Shown: positions 26,576 to 36,253, numbered from the stretch's first letter. The stretch: DNA of 64,000 nucleotides from UBA9647 sp963739335 (GCA_963739335.1 CAVUAC010000060.1:1-64000), one strand, 5' to 3'. Notes: generated by a model not told the origin, from the sequence alone. A program made the numbers and translations.

Positions 26576-28144
26576 CTACTGGAGGAGTTTCCGTTTTTTC
26601 TCCCATCGTTCGCGGAGCCTCACCGAGTCCAGCCCCAGGTAGTTTCCCTTGGAGAGCGGATTTCGGCCTACAGATTCAAAGCGTATCGTGTGCTTGCCTT
26701 TTGACAGCTTATAGCTCCCGAAATATATGTCCTTCACAGCCAACTCTTTCGAATAGAAGTCGAAATCCTGAAGCTTCTGTCCGGCCATGTAGTCGTCTGG
26801 TTGGCGAACGTTCTTTCCGTCAAGCAATATCCGATAGATGCCGAAATCGCTGCTGTACGTGCATCGCAGCATCAAGCCGCGATATTCTTCCTTCTCGATT
26901 TGAATATCCACCTCGAATTCGGGTTGATCGCTGGAGGGCATGAACAGCAGTTGGCCGTCGCCAGTCCAGTCGTATCCCTTCTGAAGTTCAAGCACGCCCG
27001 GCGAATGCCTCGCCGTTGGCTGCAGCGTCTTTCCTTCCATCACGGTGTCGAGGTTGGGAAAGATGCGTTGCGACAACGAAGGCAACGTTGTGAAGTGCTT
27101 TGGCTGCCCGACCTGATACCAGAATGCTACGGTGGCCATGTCGTCTTCCCGCTCTACATGCCCTTCGACCTTTCCGCTTTCCGTTTCGTCCGCGCTAATC
27201 CAACCCTTGTGCTCGATTTCAAAGCGAAGCGACTTGGTGAAGCGGACGGGGTCGGCGATGTGCCAACGATAGAGGCAATACTCGACCCCGAGGTCTTCAA
27301 AATCGCTGCTCATATACGTGCAGCCATAGTAGGGAAACTGGGTTTCATTCAGCCCCCAGGCCATCAGGAAGTAGTCTTCGGTTCCCGTGCCCTGGATCGT
27401 CGGCTTGCTCTCGCCATCGGCATAGAATTTCGCATCTCCTTCGCCGAACCAGAAGGGGCTTCGGGACCGCACGGACATGACCGTGCCAACGTAATGACCT
27501 TCGCCCGCTGCATCCAGTATCAGATAGTCGCTTCCAGTCTTCTCGGGGAATTCATTTCGGTACTGTGCACAGAAGTAAGCCGTTTTCTCCGGCAGCCTCT
27601 CGTCTTCCGTGTAGTCAATGTGGTAGTAGAAGCTGCGGACATTCTTCTTTCCTTCATTAGTGATGGTGATCAGACCTCGTTGGTGAAAAGGCATGGGCCA
27701 ATAACAGTTGTAGCCATCTCCGCCTTCGACTTGGAGCGGAACGGAGCGAATCTCGCGCCGCATTCCGAAACCAGCACCAAAGAAATCGCCGAGTGGAGCT
27801 TCGACAGCAGGTTCCTTGGCATCATCCCAGTACATCCGGAGGACAATCTCATCGGGGCGAGCGGAGCCATTTGCCTCGAGCCAGTTCGGCCGCGCTTCAC
27901 TGAACGTCAGCCAAATATGCCGGATGACAGCAGGACCTTTGATGTCTGCCAGCACCTTTGTTTCGCCGGGGACGACATACTTGATTCTGTCGGCGTTGCT
28001 GTTGGGGTTCGGGTCGGCCGATGTTATTGCACGCGACCGGCCGGGCATGATCTTCGTGAGCTCCATGAGATCCTGCGCTGCCGCGTACTGAAGAGCAATC
28101 AGCAATGCAATGCCGAACATGACGCTGTGGGATGATGTCTTCAC
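26576..28144 (-). CDS. secreted DUF2961 / GH172 family protein
   Basis: 522 residues with a signal peptide (SVMFGIALLIALQYAAAQ). The DUF2961 core spans about residues 60-400: GPAVIRHIWLTF, LRMYWDDAKEPAVEAPLGDFF, NCYWPMPF and the catalytic-region GEGDAKFYADGE followed by QGTGTEDYF. GH172 members include difructose-dianhydride synthases and alpha-D-arabinofuranosidases. A C-terminal beta-sandwich follows (YSSDFGIYRILLDGKNV, then GKHTIRFESVGRN). It is probably a periplasmic or outer-surface glycosidase; the substrate is unknown. Confidence 0.9.
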   Translation of the reverse strand: MKTSSHSVMFGIALLIALQYAAAQDLMELTKIMPGRSRAITSADPNPNSNADRIKYVVPGETKVLADIKGPAVIRHIWLTFSEARPNWLEANGSARPDEIVLRMYWDDAKEPAVEAPLGDFFGAGFGMRREIRSVPLQVEGGDGYNCYWPMPFHQRGLITITNEGKKNVRSFYYHIDYTEDERLPEKTAYFCAQYRNEFPEKTGSDYLILDAAGEGHYVGTVMSVRSRSPFWFGEGDAKFYADGESKPTIQGTGTEDYFLMAWGLNETQFPYYGCTYMSSDFEDLGVEYCLYRWHIADPVRFTKSLRFEIEHKGWISADETESGKVEGHVEREDDMATVAFWYQVGQPKHFTTLPSLSQRIFPNLDTVMEGKTLQPTARHSPGVLELQKGYDWTGDGQLLFMPSSDQPEFEVDIQIEKEEYRGLMLRCTYSSDFGIYRILLDGKNVRQPDDYMAGQKLQDFDFYSKELAVKDIYFGSYKLSKGKHTIRFESVGRNPLSKGNYLGLDSVRLRERWEKKRKLLQ

Positions 28145-28311
28145 GGTGGTTCCCTCTTGATTAGTGATTACTCTAAGTGGAGCTGTGTTCTTTTCGACTC
28201 TCGTTTCAATAATAGAGTTATAGTGTTCCTTCGGATTTCGATATTAGGATTTAGGATTTGTCACTGGTAGCTTTCTTGCGAGATCATCCAAAGCAACCCT
28301 TGGATGACGCT

Positions 28312-28671
28312 TCAAGGCTTTTCATGCACGTCTATCACAATCCCAAACGGATCTGTGAAATAGAAAGCCTTGTACTTCGGCCACTGACGAGTGATCTTGC
28401 AACCGGCTTTCTGGAGATATTCCCTGGCCGCGTTGATATCCTCGACTCCGAGGGCAGGAATATATGGCATGACCGCAGTGTCTCTATTGACATACAGGGT
28501 GAGGTCACCTGTCTTGTAGACCAGCTGGTTCTTTTTCTTCTCGATAAGATCGAAGCCTAGAACTTCACTGTAAAACTGTTTCGCCTTCCTCAGGTCTGTT
28601 ACGTGAATGGCTACCAGGGTCTCCGATGTGAAGCGGATGGAGCTCGATCTTCTCGAGGCAGAACTGTTCAT
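28312..28671 (-). CDS. VOC family protein
   Basis: About 119 residues from ATG 28671. It has a glyoxalase/bleomycin-resistance fold: LVAIHVTDLRKAKQFYSEVLGF, then LVYKTGDLTLYVNR, INAAREYLQKAGCKI and FTDPFGIVIDVHEKP with the terminal metal-ligand region. The substrate is unknown. A second VOC gene lies immediately upstream on the same strand. Confidence 0.85.
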   Translation of the reverse strand: MNSSASRRSSSIRFTSETLVAIHVTDLRKAKQFYSEVLGFDLIEKKKNQLVYKTGDLTLYVNRDTAVMPYIPALGVEDINAAREYLQKAGCKITRQWPKYKAFYFTDPFGIVIDVHEKP

Positions 28672-28739
28672 AATCTTTCCCTTCATTTCGTGTATGACAG
28701 ATTGGTGTCAATAGGATCCCTCAATAGTGGTCGAATCTC

Positions 28740-29126
28740 TCACTTCTTTGTGAATTCAATCAGTTCGATCGGCGCGCCGTCATGAATAATCATTGCGACT
28801 CGGACGCCGTCGGAAGGAGAGTTGGGCTCCGTTAGAACTTGCTTGCCGACGAGTGCAGCCTCAAGATCGTCGACTTCGAAGGCGATATGAGGAACGGTCT
28901 TGATGAGTTCGGATATCGGGCTGTCAGGCTCGAACCGCATCCACTCGATTCCGTACGGACTCGTGCTGAAGCCCGAGACGTACAGTTTGAACTTCTTGAG
29001 GTACACCTCGCCCGGCCGGGGAGTTTGTGTCGGTACTCCGAGGTGGTGGTAACGCCAGCCGCGCTCAGCGGTGACGACAGGCGGTTCGTGGTCTTTTCGT
29101 TTTCTCTTCAGTTTGTCTAATGACAT
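28740..29126 (-). CDS. VOC family protein
   Basis: 128 residues. WRYHHLGVPTQTPRPGEVYL opens the first beta-alpha-beta unit. The second has HIAFEVDDLEAALVGKQVL and ends AMIHDGAPIELIEFTKK with the characteristic final Glu ligand. It starts ATG 29126 and is spaced as a separate single-gene unit. Confidence 0.85.
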   Translation of the reverse strand: MSLDKLKRKRKDHEPPVVTAERGWRYHHLGVPTQTPRPGEVYLKKFKLYVSGFSTSPYGIEWMRFEPDSPISELIKTVPHIAFEVDDLEAALVGKQVLTEPNSPSDGVRVAMIIHDGAPIELIEFTKK

Positions 29127-29234
29127 CGAATCGGTTCCTTCTCCTTAGCTCATTGAAATCGGGTCAAGTGTTATCGCTCTGGTTCATTGATCCATCGCGC
29201 AATTGGTGTGGAGATTGGGGCTGCAGTTTCGTTT

Positions 29235-29687
29235 TCAGCTTGTTGGGGCTGTCTTTTCCCCGCCTCTCAGAAGATAGATCAGACTCGCTAACATTATCCA
29301 GAATGAAACGGAGACAACATACCCCCAGGTTTTGTCGATGGAAAACGAGACACCGATGAACCCAAAGCAGGCGATGTAAAAGATGATGATGTAGGGGATG
29401 TGGATCGCTGGTTTCTTTCTGAATTCGATCTTGAGGATGAAATCCAACACCAGTTCCAGAAGAATGTAAACGAGGATGGCTGCCAGGTAGAGCAAAATCC
29501 TGAGCGGCCCGCCGGCAAGCAGGTAGCTGACGAGGGTGAAGGCAACAGGAATCGCCAGAGCTATCACAACGATGCCAAGTTTCCGTACCAGATCTGAGCA
29601 TTCGAGCTTTGAACATATGTAAATACTGGCAATCAGCAAATGGAAGAGCGTACCTGTCAGAACGAACATCAGATTAGTGGAAGACAT
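29235..29687 (-). CDS. small membrane protein of unknown function
   Basis: About 150 residues with five hydrophobic segments, beginning MSSTNLMFVLTGTLFHLLIA. The centre has SYLLAGGPLRILLYLAAILVY. No recognised family. Confidence 0.6.
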   Translation of the reverse strand: MSSTNLMFVLTGTLFHLLIASIYICSKLECSDLVRKLGIVVIALAIPVAFTLVSYLLAGGPLRILLYLAAILVYILLELVLDFILKIEFRKKPAIHIPYIIIFYIACFGFIGVSFSIDKTWGYVVSVSFWIMLASLIYLLRGGEKTAPTS

Positions 29688-29757
29688 AGGTCGCAAGCTC
29701 AGTTCAAGTGCTCAGCTGACAATCGATGCCATAAGGATCTTGATCAGCTTGGTAGAG

Positions 29758-30612
29758 CTACTGCGGGAAGACTTGCTTCAGAAATCCGGAGATGCCTAAC
29801 AGGAATTTGCTTTTGTCTTTGGCGACATCCGATGCATGTCCGCCTGTCACCTCGAGGAACGTTTTGGGTGCAGGAGCTTTGTCGTACAACGCGCGGCCAT
29901 GGGCAATAGGTACTGTCTCGTCATCGACGGCATGGATGAAAAGCTTCGGCATCGTGACTCTACCAATCTTCTCAATCGAATCGAATCTTTGACCCAAGAT
30001 GAGATGGACTGGTAGATACGGATAATTCTCCTGGCCCACTGCTCCGATGGATTTGAATGCTCCTTCAAGAACAAGGCCAGCGGCCGGAACTCTGGTCGCT
30101 AATTCGGTGGCCACTCCTGATCCGAGCGACCAGCCGTAGATGACAATCTTCTCGTAAGGAACGTTCTTCACCGTTCTCAGGTAGTTGTAGCCGGCTTCTG
30201 CATCACGATAGAGTCCTGACTCGCTCGGCTCTCCGCCGCTATTCCCGTAACCCCGATAGTCTACTGCAAGGATATTGACTTTTAGATCCTGCAACATACG
30301 ATAGCGGGCCAGATTCCGGGCGCCAAAGATATTGTAGGCATTCCCGTGAAGATACAAGATCCACGTGGCGGAAGAGTCCATCGGAAGAGCTGGGAGGATC
30401 AGGCAAACCAACTTGATGCTGTCAGATGAGGTGATCTCCACCAGCTGGTACATTGGGCTCGAGCTATCTGATGTAGCGACGAGACCCTTGGTGGGAGAGT
30501 AGATGAACTTGGACTCGTTCGCCCTGAACCAGCCGAGGGCTCCAAGGTAACAAACAATCACAGCCGTCAGCAGCGTCCAGCCAACTCGTCTATAGGTTTT
30601 CTTCGGAGTCAT
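29758..30612 (-). CDS. membrane-anchored alpha/beta hydrolase
   Basis: 284 residues. An N-terminal helix (WTLLTAVIVCYLGALGWF) anchors a hydrolase domain: ILYLHGNAYNIFGARNLARY with the oxyanion motif, the nucleophile elbow YGWSLGSG (Ser), HAVDDETVPIAHGRAL with Asp, and a C-terminal VTGGHASDV His. It resembles the ABHD/BAAT-like serine hydrolases annotated as 'alpha/beta hydrolase of unknown function'. Confidence 0.85.
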   Translation of the reverse strand: MTPKKTYRRVGWTLLTAVIVCYLGALGWFRANESKFIYSPTKGLVATSDSSSPMYQLVEITSSDSIKLVCLILPALPMDSSATWILYLHGNAYNIFGARNLARYRMLQDLKVNILAVDYRGYGNSGGEPSESGLYRDAEAGYNYLRTVKNVPYEKIVIYGWSLGSGVATELATRVPAAGLVLEGAFKSIGAVGQENYPYLPVHLILGQRFDSIEKIGRVTMPKLFIHAVDDETVPIAHGRALYDKAPAPKTFLEVTGGHASDVAKDKSKFLLGISGFLKQVFPQ

Positions 30613-30681
30613 GTGTGCCTGTGTCAATGAAGGGCTCTCTGGTTTCGGCGGATTTGATATGCCCGTCTCTGATTGCGCTTC

Positions 30682-30987
30682 CTATTCTCCACGAACAACT
30701 TTTCGCTTCAGCTTCCTCCGCGTCAAGGAGATCCCACCGAATCCTCCAATGATCGCGATGTAATAGCCAAAATCATACAACCATCCGACATTGTTTGGTT
30801 CATAAATGCGGATGCTGCTGTCAAAGATCCCAAGGATGAGCGTTACAGGAGCAATCCAGCCGTGCCAGATTCCGGCCAAGAGCCCGGCGGGTGAGTCTTT
30901 CTCATATTTCCCTCCGCCCGGGACACAGCCGCTCAGAAGGAGGGAGATGAGTAGAATAGAAAGTGCGGTCAATAGGTATGTCTTCAT
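30682..30987 (-). CDS. small putative lipoprotein
   Basis: 101 residues with a lipoprotein signal (LLTALSILLISLLLSGC) and lipobox LSGC. Two further hydrophobic stretches follow (AGIWHGWIAPVTLILGIF; GYYIAIIGGFGG) and a basic C-terminus. The family is not recognised. Confidence 0.65.
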   Translation of the reverse strand: MKTYLLTALSILLISLLLSGCVPGGGKYEKDSPAGLLAGIWHGWIAPVTLILGIFDSSIRIYEPNNVGWLYDFGYYIAIIGGFGGISLTRRKLKRKVVRGE

Positions 30988-31094
30988 CGGTTTAACAGAA
31001 TTGGATGTTCAAGGAAGACAGACTGTTACTTGTATATCACGGGCAAATGTCTTGAAGAACACGGCAGCCCTTGCCGGAGAGAACTCGCAGGTGT

Positions 31095-31988
31095 TTATTT
31101 CTTCTCGGTCAATTCTAGATAGATGACCTCGACGAGACTCGGCCACCGTGATCCGCCTGGAGGCGTCTCGATATTGAATGCCTTCTTTACTTCCTCGAGA
31201 GTTTTCTTGTCTTTGATCATGGCTTGAATCCTGGCTTGCTTTTCCTCGACGCTCTGCACGAAGTTCTGGATTTCTTTCTTCGTGACGAGTTCGTTGTGGC
31301 CGCTGGCGTATGTCTCTGCGTCCAGATTGAGGAGGGCTTTCAAGACTTTGACCAATCCAAAAGAGGTCCCGTTCTTGGCGCGATGGATGAGGGGATCCCG
31401 ACCCAGAAACAGGAGGTCTCCGACGAAGGCTACCTTTTCTTCTGGGAAGAAGACCACGACATCTCCATTTGTGTGTGCAGGACCAAAATAGAGGAGGTCA
31501 ACGCGCGCATTCTTCCCGCCTGAGCCGAAATAGAGGCTGAGCTTTTCGGAAAACGTCGTGTTCGGCAGATAGGGGCGCTGTTGCGCTGATTCAAATGCCG
31601 TGAGCATGTGAGCCCGCGTATTGTCATGGGAGATGATCTCAATCCCCTGCGGGAAGCCAACGAGGCCGTTGACATGGTCGCCGTCGCTATGAGTGAGCAC
31701 CAATCTAGTGATCGGATTTGGAGTGACCTTTTTGATTTCCGCAATCATCTGCCTGGCCGATTCTTCGGTCATCTTGGCATCGATCACGAGGACCTCTTTG
31801 TCGGCGACGTAGAATCCCGTGTTTGCACCTGACCCGCCCTTGACCTGATAGATGTTGCCTTTTACATTCTGGATGGAAATGGGCGCAGGTTCCTGCCTCT
31901 GAGGCTGAGTTTGTTGTTGAGCTAAGCCTGAGAGGACAAGAGCGAACACCAGAAGAAATAGAACAGCAACGTTGAACGAGTGCTTCAT
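31095..31988 (-). CDS. secreted MBL-fold metallohydrolase
   Basis: 297 residues with signal peptide (FNVAVLFLLVFALVLSGLAQ). The MBL core is present: VLVIDAKMTEES, LTHSDGDHVNGL, GPAHTNGDVVVFFPEEKVAFVGDLLF and YASGHNELV. The first motif reads HSDGDH where HxHxDH is usual, so one zinc ligand is Asp instead of His. The C-terminal 60 residues form a helical extension. It is probably a zinc hydrolase of the glyoxalase II/beta-lactamase-like superfamily with unknown substrate. Confidence 0.88.
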   Translation of the reverse strand: MKHSFNVAVLFLLVFALVLSGLAQQQTQPQRQEPAPISIQNVKGNIYQVKGGSGANTGFYVADKEVLVIDAKMTEESARQMIAEIKKVTPNPITRLVLTHSDGDHVNGLVGFPQGIEIISHDNTRAHMLTAFESAQQRPYLPNTTFSEKLSLYFGSGGKNARVDLLYFGPAHTNGDVVVFFPEEKVAFVGDLLFLGRDPLIHRAKNGTSFGLVKVLKALLNLDAETYASGHNELVTKKEIQNFVQSVEEKQARIQAMIKDKKTLEEVKKAFNIETPPGGSRWPSLVEVIYLELTEKK

Positions 31989-32037
31989 CGTGACTTCCCT
32001 CCTTTGTGAGGTTTATTGTGAGGTATCTGGCAAACTC

Positions 32038-32703
32038 CTAAGGGGCAGAAGCGGTGTTGGTTCGTTCTCCTTGACTGCGCCGGTCCCTCAAGAGAATCAT
32101 CGGAGTGCATACGAGCCCCGCAATGACGAGGCCGGCGTCTTCGAGGATGCCACTGAAAACTGGAACAAACGCACAGAGTGCCCAAAACGCCGGGATGACC
32201 AGTATGTGCTTGGGCACCTTTTTGTCGGTCAACATGAAGAGACCGAAGGTGAGGACCGCGGTCGGACAGGGCACAAGGCCGAAGGGGAGGGATCGTGGAT
32301 AGGTGTGACCCAGAAAATGCCCCATGACCGGGTAGCCAATCATCGCGTAAGCAATGAAGAGAAGCCCGATGATGGAGTGGAGGTTCGATCCGGTATGAAA
32401 AGAGAGTTTCGGTCTGAATGCGCCAGCGAAGAACAACATGCCCTGAGCGATGAACAGCACGCCAAAGATGTATGCCGCTGGGTAAATGGGTCCCCAGTAA
32501 ATGATGCAAAATGCGATTCCCGTCCACAGCCAGAAAAACGAAAGAATTCCTGAAGTGACATTGTTCGAGACTCGAGTCGTCTTCGAGGCGGAGTAGAGCG
32601 CGATGAGTCCAAGCAAGTAAGCGAGGACCTGCACGGGCCAGATGGCGTGGTTGTATGCCTCAAAGGCGGACATCAACTTATCGAGGTTGACTGCAAGTTC
32701 CAT
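32038..32703 (-). CDS. DUF6064-like membrane protein
   Basis: 221 residues, about seven membrane segments, with HAIWPVQVLAYLLGLIALY near the start and a conserved GHFLGHTYPRSLPFGLVPCP block. The latter fits the DUF6064 family, whose function is unknown. Confidence 0.65.
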   Translation of the reverse strand: MELAVNLDKLMSAFEAYNHAIWPVQVLAYLLGLIALYSASKTTRVSNNVTSGILSFFWLWTGIAFCIIYWGPIYPAAYIFGVLFIAQGMLFFAGAFRPKLSFHTGSNLHSIIGLLFIAYAMIGYPVMGHFLGHTYPRSLPFGLVPCPTAVLTFGLFMLTDKKVPKHILVIPAFWALCAFVPVFSGILEDAGLVIAGLVCTPMILLRDRRSQGERTNTASAP

Positions 32704-32739
32704 GGAATGTCCCTCCTTAGTTGTGTCTCATCGATGAGC

Positions 32740-33552
32740 TCAACGTGCGATTGAGTCTATAAGTCGTCTTGTGCGCTTTTTGACGAGCTTGTAAATTCGT
32801 GCGTATGATGGAGGGGGTCCTGTCCGTACCTGCTTGTTGTCCACAAAGAGCGCATCTGCGATTCCCCATTCGCGAAACACGACAGGGTCGAACGTATCGA
32901 TTTCCTGAAAAGCCACTTTGTTTTCGAGTTCACGATCCTGCGCAACTCTTCTTCCGCGTTCGACCACAATGTTTTGGGCTGGACACCATCCGTTGTGAAA
33001 TGAAACAATATTGACTTTGCCTGGCACCAGCGAATGAGCCTTGACCTGCCGGATCCACTTTGGCGGGACAGCGTCGTTGGTGAATGGCTTCCAGACGAGA
33101 GCCTGCATGCCTTGTTTGTCCACAACCGTGTAGCCGTTTCTCTTGAACCATGATGCTTTCATCCAAACCGGCAGCCGCAGGCCCCATGCAACGATGCCCT
33201 TTGAGCCTAGTGCTCTGACATCTTCTTCCGCTGCGCTGAGGAGAGCCTTTCCCATGCCTCGTCCCCGGAAGTCTCCTCGACCCTGCTTGTGGCCGTGAAC
33301 CCAGATGCAGTAGATGAAGTACAGGTCCCTACCATCCACGATGGAATGCTCAATGGGGGCGTACTGAATCATACCGCCAACTATGCCGTTGTCATCGAGC
33401 GCAAGCTTGACGCGCAGTCCTCTCTCTTTCATCCGAGAGTACCAGATTTCCTTGTGGTTGCCGGCTTCCTTCATTTCCTCTGACCAATCCTCGAGACAAC
33501 AGAGGTAGAGAGGTTGATGATGGTCGTCGAGGTCAATGATCTTCATTTTCAC
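32740..33552 (-). CDS. GNAT family N-acetyltransferase
   Basis: 270 residues. The GNAT domain covers about 1-155, with the acetyl-CoA-binding motif A in GRGDFRGRGMGKALLSAAEE and KGIVAWGLRLPVWMKASWF. A C-terminal thioredoxin-like segment follows, containing NGWCPAQNIVVERGRR. Together they match uncharacterised GNAT proteins with a YoaP-like C-terminal domain. Confidence 0.85.
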   Translation of the reverse strand: MKMKIIDLDDHHQPLYLCCLEDWSEEMKEAGNHKEIWYSRMKERGLRVKLALDDNGIVGGMIQYAPIEHSIVDGRDLYFIYCIWVHGHKQGRGDFRGRGMGKALLSAAEEDVRALGSKGIVAWGLRLPVWMKASWFKRNGYTVVDKQGMQALVWKPFTNDAVPPKWIRQVKAHSLVPGKVNIVSFHNGWCPAQNIVVERGRRVAQDRELENKVAFQEIDTFDPVVFREWGIADALFVDNKQVRTGPPPSYARIYKLVKKRTRRLIDSIAR

Positions 33553-33577
33553 GCCTCACGATTTGTAGTCTCCATTG

Positions 33578-34147
33578 TTAGTTGGCTTCCTTCGTACGCC
33601 GCAGAACGCCAAGATAGCGCGGAACGCGTTTGCAGTATTGCCTATACTCGTCACCGAAAATCCTGTGGAGATGTTCTTCTTCCGTAATCACCATCATATG
33701 AAAGATTGCCGCGTAAAGAATCAGCCATCCCGCACCGTACCAGGTTGGGAACAGAATTACAATTCCGATTGGCATCAAAGCTCCGCCGATGACCTGGGGA
33801 TTTCTCGTCGCACGGTAGAATCCAGCCTGTTTAAGAGGATTCATTTCTCGGCCGAAAGACCGCCGGAATCCAAGCGCGGCCATCGCGGGAAAAGCGATCA
33901 TCGCTCCGATGACCACCAAGGTCGATCCTATGACTCTCAACGATGGACCGACATCCGTTTCGGCTGACCAAAACGCTGCCCAGTCAGGTGGACTGTAAAT
34001 GTACGGAAGCGCGAAATAGAGAATGCAGATCAGCAGCTCGAGCAAAGCGGAGATTGGCCTCAGGCGTCCGCTATGCTGATAGTCACGTCGGACGACAATA
34101 CGAAAGACAATCAGAGCTCCGACGAGCAGGGAAACAGCTGCGATCAA
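33578..34147 (-). CDS. isoprenylcysteine/phospholipid methyltransferase-like membrane protein
   Basis: 189 residues with five hydrophobic segments. The ICMT/PEMT C-terminal signature is present: YRATRNPQVIGGALMPIGI, then EEEHLHRIFGDEYRQYCKRV and PRY. Family members bind SAM at this cytoplasmic face. The substrate is unknown. Confidence 0.82.
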   Translation of the reverse strand: MIAAVSLLVGALIVFRIVVRRDYQHSGRLRPISALLELLICILYFALPYIYSPPDWAAFWSAETDVGPSLRVIGSTLVVIGAMIAFPAMAALGFRRSFGREMNPLKQAGFYRATRNPQVIGGALMPIGIVILFPTWYGAGWLILYAAIFHMMVITEEEHLHRIFGDEYRQYCKRVPRYLGVLRRTKEAN

Positions 34148-34313
34148 GTACCTCCACGAACAGCATGGGACATTCTCAGATTTGCGGCAGCTTAGTTATT
34201 GTGTGTCGCGCGCGACAATCACACAATGCCAATATTCACTCCCAACCGGGATCAGGAACCCCCGAACGAATTCACCAGTCATCAAAACGTGCGTATTTAA
34301 ATGTCGGACTACC

Positions 34314-34874
34314 CTATGCGCGTGGTCGAAAACCGAACAGCTCTCCCCAAATCACCCAACCGTCCATCGTCGGCACCGGACACAGCGTCCAGATGCCGAT
34401 TGCGAGGTTGATGTATGCGAAGATTGTCAGCCAGCCTCCGCTAAACATGCTCTGAAGTCCAAGGCCTACCGTGCCGACGAGGAGATTTGTCATTGGTCCG
34501 CCGGACGAGCGACCGATAAATATCCATCTTGAATACTGAGACTGGTCCTTCAGATAAAGAGTGACGTCCCTCGTCGCTGTAAGCAGAAGGACATCCATCG
34601 GCGCTCCGACCATCTTGCCCGCGATGAGGTGTCCCAGGCTGTGGATGACATTGGTGAGGTAGAGGAGCAGGCCGTATTCGAGTCCGATCAGCCACTGCAG
34701 CTCAAGTGTGCCTTCTGACCTCCGTGCCAGCGCCACCAGCACACCAAGCGCGCAGAAGAAGGGGAGACTGAGCCAGGCAAAGGGTGTCGCCATGACATCC
34801 ACGCCGCTCAATGTGAACAATCTGCGGCGGGGTGTGGTAAGGATGTCCTCGAATACCAGCAACGATCTCCGCAT
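34314..34874 (-). CDS. site-2-protease-like membrane protein lacking the catalytic Glu
   Basis: 186 residues, four to five membrane segments. The helix NVIHSLGHLIAGKMVG sits where M50 proteases have HExxH, but reads HSLGH, so the catalytic Glu is replaced by Ser. A second motif, PVPTMDGWVIWGE, mimics the NPxPxxDG aspartate motif. It may be an inactive S2P homologue. An intact HELGH relative is encoded in a cassette at 46758-47381. Confidence 0.75.
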   Translation of the reverse strand: MRRSLLVFEDILTTPRRRLFTLSGVDVMATPFAWLSLPFFCALGVLVALARRSEGTLELQWLIGLEYGLLLYLTNVIHSLGHLIAGKMVGAPMDVLLLTATRDVTLYLKDQSQYSRWIFIGRSSGGPMTNLLVGTVGLGLQSMFSGGWLTIFAYINLAIGIWTLCPVPTMDGWVIWGELFGFRPRA

Positions 34875-34882
34875 TTTCTTCC

Positions 34883-35302
34883 CTAGGTCAGAAAGTTCTG
34901 AAGATCCTTTCTGTTGGACTCAGTTAAATGTCCATCACGTGACTTCAGTTCCGCAAGGATGTCCTCCGGATTGCACTTGATGTGCTCTCGCATTTTCCTG
35001 AACATGCTTCCGGTGGCTATTGTGTAGGTGGTGAACAAACCGATTTTCTTGCCGCTGAGGTTCGGCAGGGTCCTCGCGAATTCAACCCATGTCCTTTCCG
35101 GATGCTGAAGCAGTATCATCAAGCCGTTTGTCCAGCAACCCAGAAACACATAATCGACGTCTCTCAGACCATCTGCGTTGAAGCTGAAGATTGATGCAAC
35201 CTGTGCCTCGAGCCCCTTCTTGTTCAAGAAATCCCCGATTTCACCAGCGAGTTCTTCGGTGGTGCCTGTTTTGCTGTTGTAGAGTACGATCGCCTTCTTC
35301 AT
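34883..35302 (-). CDS. flavodoxin family protein
   Basis: 139 residues from ATG 35302: MKKAIVLYNSKTGTTEELAG contains the FMN phosphate-binding loop (S/T-x-T-G-x-T). VDYVFLGCWTNG and KKIGLFTTYTIATGS fill the other two flavin-binding loops. It is probably a single-domain flavodoxin acting as an electron carrier. Confidence 0.87.
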   Translation of the reverse strand: MKKAIVLYNSKTGTTEELAGEIGDFLNKKGLEAQVASIFSFNADGLRDVDYVFLGCWTNGLMILLQHPERTWVEFARTLPNLSGKKIGLFTTYTIATGSMFRKMREHIKCNPEDILAELKSRDGHLTESNRKDLQNFLT

Positions 35303-35356
35303 GGAGATCCTCTCGACCGCAATTCCTGAGTGCGGCAACCCTTCGCTTGATTTGGA

Positions 35357-36253
35357 CTAAAGTCCCATCTGCCATCCGCCGCCGACATAGATGAGCTGTC
35401 CGGTGATCCAGCGTGCCTGCTCAGAAGCCAGGAAGACGATGACATCAGCCACATCGTCGGGTTGGCCCAACCGCTTCAACGGGGTCTGCGACGAAATAGA
35501 CTGACCCATCTCCGGAGTGATCCAGCCGGTTTGAATTGGACCGAGCGATACGATGTTGACGGTGATGCCATGATCGCCTAATTCCTTGGCAGCCGCACGG
35601 CTGTACGATTCCATCGCGTGCTTGCTGGCTCCATAGGAAACTGAGGTACCGAAGCCCGATGCTCCATCAGTGCTCACGTTGATGATCCGGCCCGAACGGC
35701 GGCCTCGCTCGATGTGGCGGCGCGCATATTCAGCCATCATCAGCGCGGTTGCTCGGCTATTCACCGCGAAATGTTGATCATGTCTCTCTGCCGCAATGGT
35801 GCTCATCGGGAAGTTGTCGGCAGCGCGACTCGCCGGGCCCAGCTGGCTCTGAGGTATGAACGTGTCGGGATCACAGTGCGCCGCGTTGTTGACAAGCATA
35901 TCCACATGGCCGAATGATTGTTCTGCCCGGTCAAAGAGAACTGGAACAACCAACGAATCGGCGAGGTCAGCCTCCCAGGCATCAACCTTACCGCCGGCTT
36001 CACGGATGACACGAACAACTTCGTCAGCAGTCATTGTTTGTTGAAGCCGGTAGAGACCTTCGCCCGGCGCATTGGTATCGCCGGCTGCAGCTGCTTGCTG
36101 TCCGGAAGGTCCCATGAGCGGAGAACGGAAGTAGTGTAGGAATACGCTTGCTCCCTGTGCGGCAAACGCTTTCGCCGTGGCGGCCCCTATTCCGAGCGGA
36201 TTGTTGCCGCCGGTGATCAGAACAACTTTGTCTCTCAGTCCAGTGTCGATCAT
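35357..36253 (-). CDS. SDR family oxidoreductase
   Basis: 298 residues. Cofactor motif VVLITGGNNPLGIGAA (an atypical TGxxxxxGIG), NNAA, the catalytic YGASK (Tyr/Lys) preceded by NVSTDGASG, and IVSLGPIQTGWI. C-terminal GQLIYVGGGWQMGL. An insertion of about 35 residues follows the second beta strand (SPLMGPSGQQAAAAGDTNAPG). Substrate unknown. Confidence 0.92.
   Translation of the reverse strand: MIDTGLRDKVVLITGGNNPLGIGAATAKAFAAQGASVFLHYFRSPLMGPSGQQAAAAGDTNAPGEGLYRLQQTMTADEVVRVIREAGGKVDAWEADLADSLVVPVLFDRAEQSFGHVDMLVNNAAHCDPDTFIPQSQLGPASRAADNFPMSTIAAERHDQHFAVNSRATALMMAEYARRHIERGRRSGRIINVSTDGASGFGTSVSYGASKHAMESYSRAAAKELGDHGITVNIVSLGPIQTGWITPEMGQSISSQTPLKRLGQPDDVADVIVFLASEQARWITGQLIYVGGGWQMGL

Noticed and set aside
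26801..28135. Long plus-strand open frame of 444 codons
   Set aside because: It lies exactly antisense to the well-supported GH172/DUF2961 gene and has no recognisable motifs.
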